From Rhodospirillaceae bacterium Spongia-Bin9 (GTDB taxonomy: Bacteria > Pseudomonadota > Alphaproteobacteria > Bin65), in the NCBI GenBank assembly GCA_900197615.1, contig FZLR01000017.1, positions 1 to 43,532 on the forward strand: a DNA stretch of 43,532 bases. The letters are read 5' to 3'. A program made the position numbers and the translations under genes. Below are positions 39,694 through 43,532 of this stretch, in pieces. Numbering within the stretch: position 1 is the stretch's first letter; every line of letters begins with the position of its first letter. Below the pieces are notes generated by a model. It made no database searches, was not told the DNA's origin, and saw only the letters and a program-made list of their open reading frames with translations.

Positions 39694-39726
39694 ACGGCCC
39701 CGCCTCAGCGCCGGGCCGTTTTCTTT
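39694..39726 (+). terminator. Intrinsic terminator between the BI-1 gene and pyrF
   Basis: ACGGCCC (39694-39700) pairs with GGGCCGT (39713-39719), followed by TTTTCTTT. It sits just after the BI-1 gene and before the convergent pyrF stop. Confidence 0.8.
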
Positions 39727-39732
39727 GGGAAT

Positions 39733-40452
39733 TCAGCCGAAGCGGGCTGCGATTCGCTCCTGGATGGCGGCGGCGGCGGCGGCCGGGTCGGGCGCGGTGC
39801 GGATCGGGCGGCCGATCACCAGATAGTCGGCGCCGAGGTCGAACGCCTGCTCGATATCGACCGACCGTTTCTGGTCGTCGGCGGGCTTGTTAACGCCCGG
39901 CCGTATGCCGGGGCAGACCGCGATCAATTCGTCGCCGACCTCCGCGCGCAGCGCCCTCACCTCCAGGCCCGACGACACCACCCCGGCGCAGCCCAGCGCC
40001 AGCGCCCGCTTCGCCCGGGACAGCACGACCCGGCCGATATCCGCCTCGAAGCCGAGATCCTCCATATCGCCCCGGTCGAGGCTGGTCAGCACCGTGACCG
40101 CCAGGATGCCGGGCCCGTGGCCGGACTCGTCCGCCGCCTCGACTGCCGCTTCCATCATGGCGTCGTTGCCGTGGACGGTGCAGAAAGTGGCGCCGCGGCC
40201 CGAGAGGTTGCGCACGGCCGCCGCGACCGTCGCCGGGATATCGAAGAATTTGAGGTCGACGAAGACCTTCTTGTCCCGCGCGATCAGCCAGTCGAGCAGG
40301 GCGAAAAACTCGCCCCCCATCATCAATTCCAGGCCGATCTTGTAGAAGCGCACCGTCTCGCCCAGGCCGGCCACGAGGGCCTTCGCTTCGCCGGCGGTCG
40401 GCACGTCCAGCGCCAGGATCAGGCGTTCGTCCGGGGGAATCGCCTTTGTCAC
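39733..40452 (-). CDS. pyrF: Orotidine 5'-phosphate decarboxylase
   Basis: PyrF catalyses the last step of UMP synthesis. The 239-residue protein has the catalytic motif DLKFFDIPAT (residues 66-75), the N-terminal LILALDVPTAGEA and the C-terminal GADYLVIGRPI phosphate site followed by A/P-rich residues. It lies 30 bases after gyrB on the same strand. With carAB and cmk it is one of several pyrimidine genes in the window. Confidence 0.97.
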   Translation of the reverse strand: MTKAIPPDERLILALDVPTAGEAKALVAGLGETVRFYKIGLELMMGGEFFALLDWLIARDKKVFVDLKFFDIPATVAAAVRNLSGRGATFCTVHGNDAMMEAAVEAADESGHGPGILAVTVLTSLDRGDMEDLGFEADIGRVVLSRAKRALALGCAGVVSSGLEVRALRAEVGDELIAVCPGIRPGVNKPADDQKRSVDIEQAFDLGADYLVIGRPIRTAPDPAAAAAAIQERIAARFG

Positions 40453-40482
40453 GCCGCCCCGGCCCTCCGCCTTGCATGAAAG

Positions 40483-43532
<3,050 letters not shown>

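Overview
The window looks like chromosomal DNA from a high-G+C alphaproteobacterium. The evidence is a GapR/DUF2312 protein, the long double-domain form of dCTP deaminase, an alphaproteobacterial-type RpoD, and the gene order greA-carB-carA followed by the divergent yqeY-dnaG-rpoD. The sequence alone does not fix the genus; a free-living member of the Rhodospirillales or a related order is a guess. No rRNA, tRNA, CRISPR array, prophage or transposase was seen.

Layout. 1-689 is non-coding and rich in hairpins and short repeats. 690-4248 (mostly minus strand) holds apaG, secF, an Mth938/NDUFAF3-like gene and an NDUFAF6-like squalene/phytoene-synthase-fold gene; a plus-strand PuuD-type membrane protein sits between the last two. 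4417-9817 (plus) holds cmk, rpsA, dcd, gapR and a double-[4Fe-4S] protein of the QueG/RdhA type. 9915-13364 is a three-gene TRAP transporter plus a DUF1330 gene. 13639-18699 (minus) is carA-carB-greA, facing yqeY-dnaG-rpoD (19055-24446). 24481-34016 is the accessory part: an EEP-family nuclease/phosphatase, a HigBA-like toxin-antitoxin (TA) pair framed by two related direct repeats, an operon of NicX-like ring-cleavage dioxygenase, acyl-CoA dehydrogenase and acyl-CoA ligase, an Xre-RES TA pair, then nth, a DUF2244 gene and dapB, and a ParDE TA pair. 34105-39668 has thpR and tesA (minus), a divergent ABC exporter of the YbbA/YbbP type, and a BI-1/YccA membrane protein. 39733-43532 (minus) has pyrF, gyrB and the 3' part of recF.

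How the genes work together. Most of the window is core information processing (DNA priming, the primary sigma factor, gyrase, ribosomal protein S1, GreA) and nucleotide supply (cmk, dcd, carAB, pyrF). Two blocks look metabolic and niche-specific: the TRAP uptake operon, where a strong hairpin after the binding-protein gene probably lowers permease expression, and the NicX-like/ACAD/ligase operon, which could open an aromatic or N-heteroaromatic ring and pass the acid product to CoA chemistry. Three different TA families lie within about 9 kb around the second block.

The observations most worth checking are the catabolic operon between TA modules, the roughly 160-residue low-complexity insertion in RpoD, the paired direct repeats around the HigBA-like cassette, the cytoplasmic reductive-dehalogenase-like protein, and the PuuD-type protein without its cytochrome c domain.
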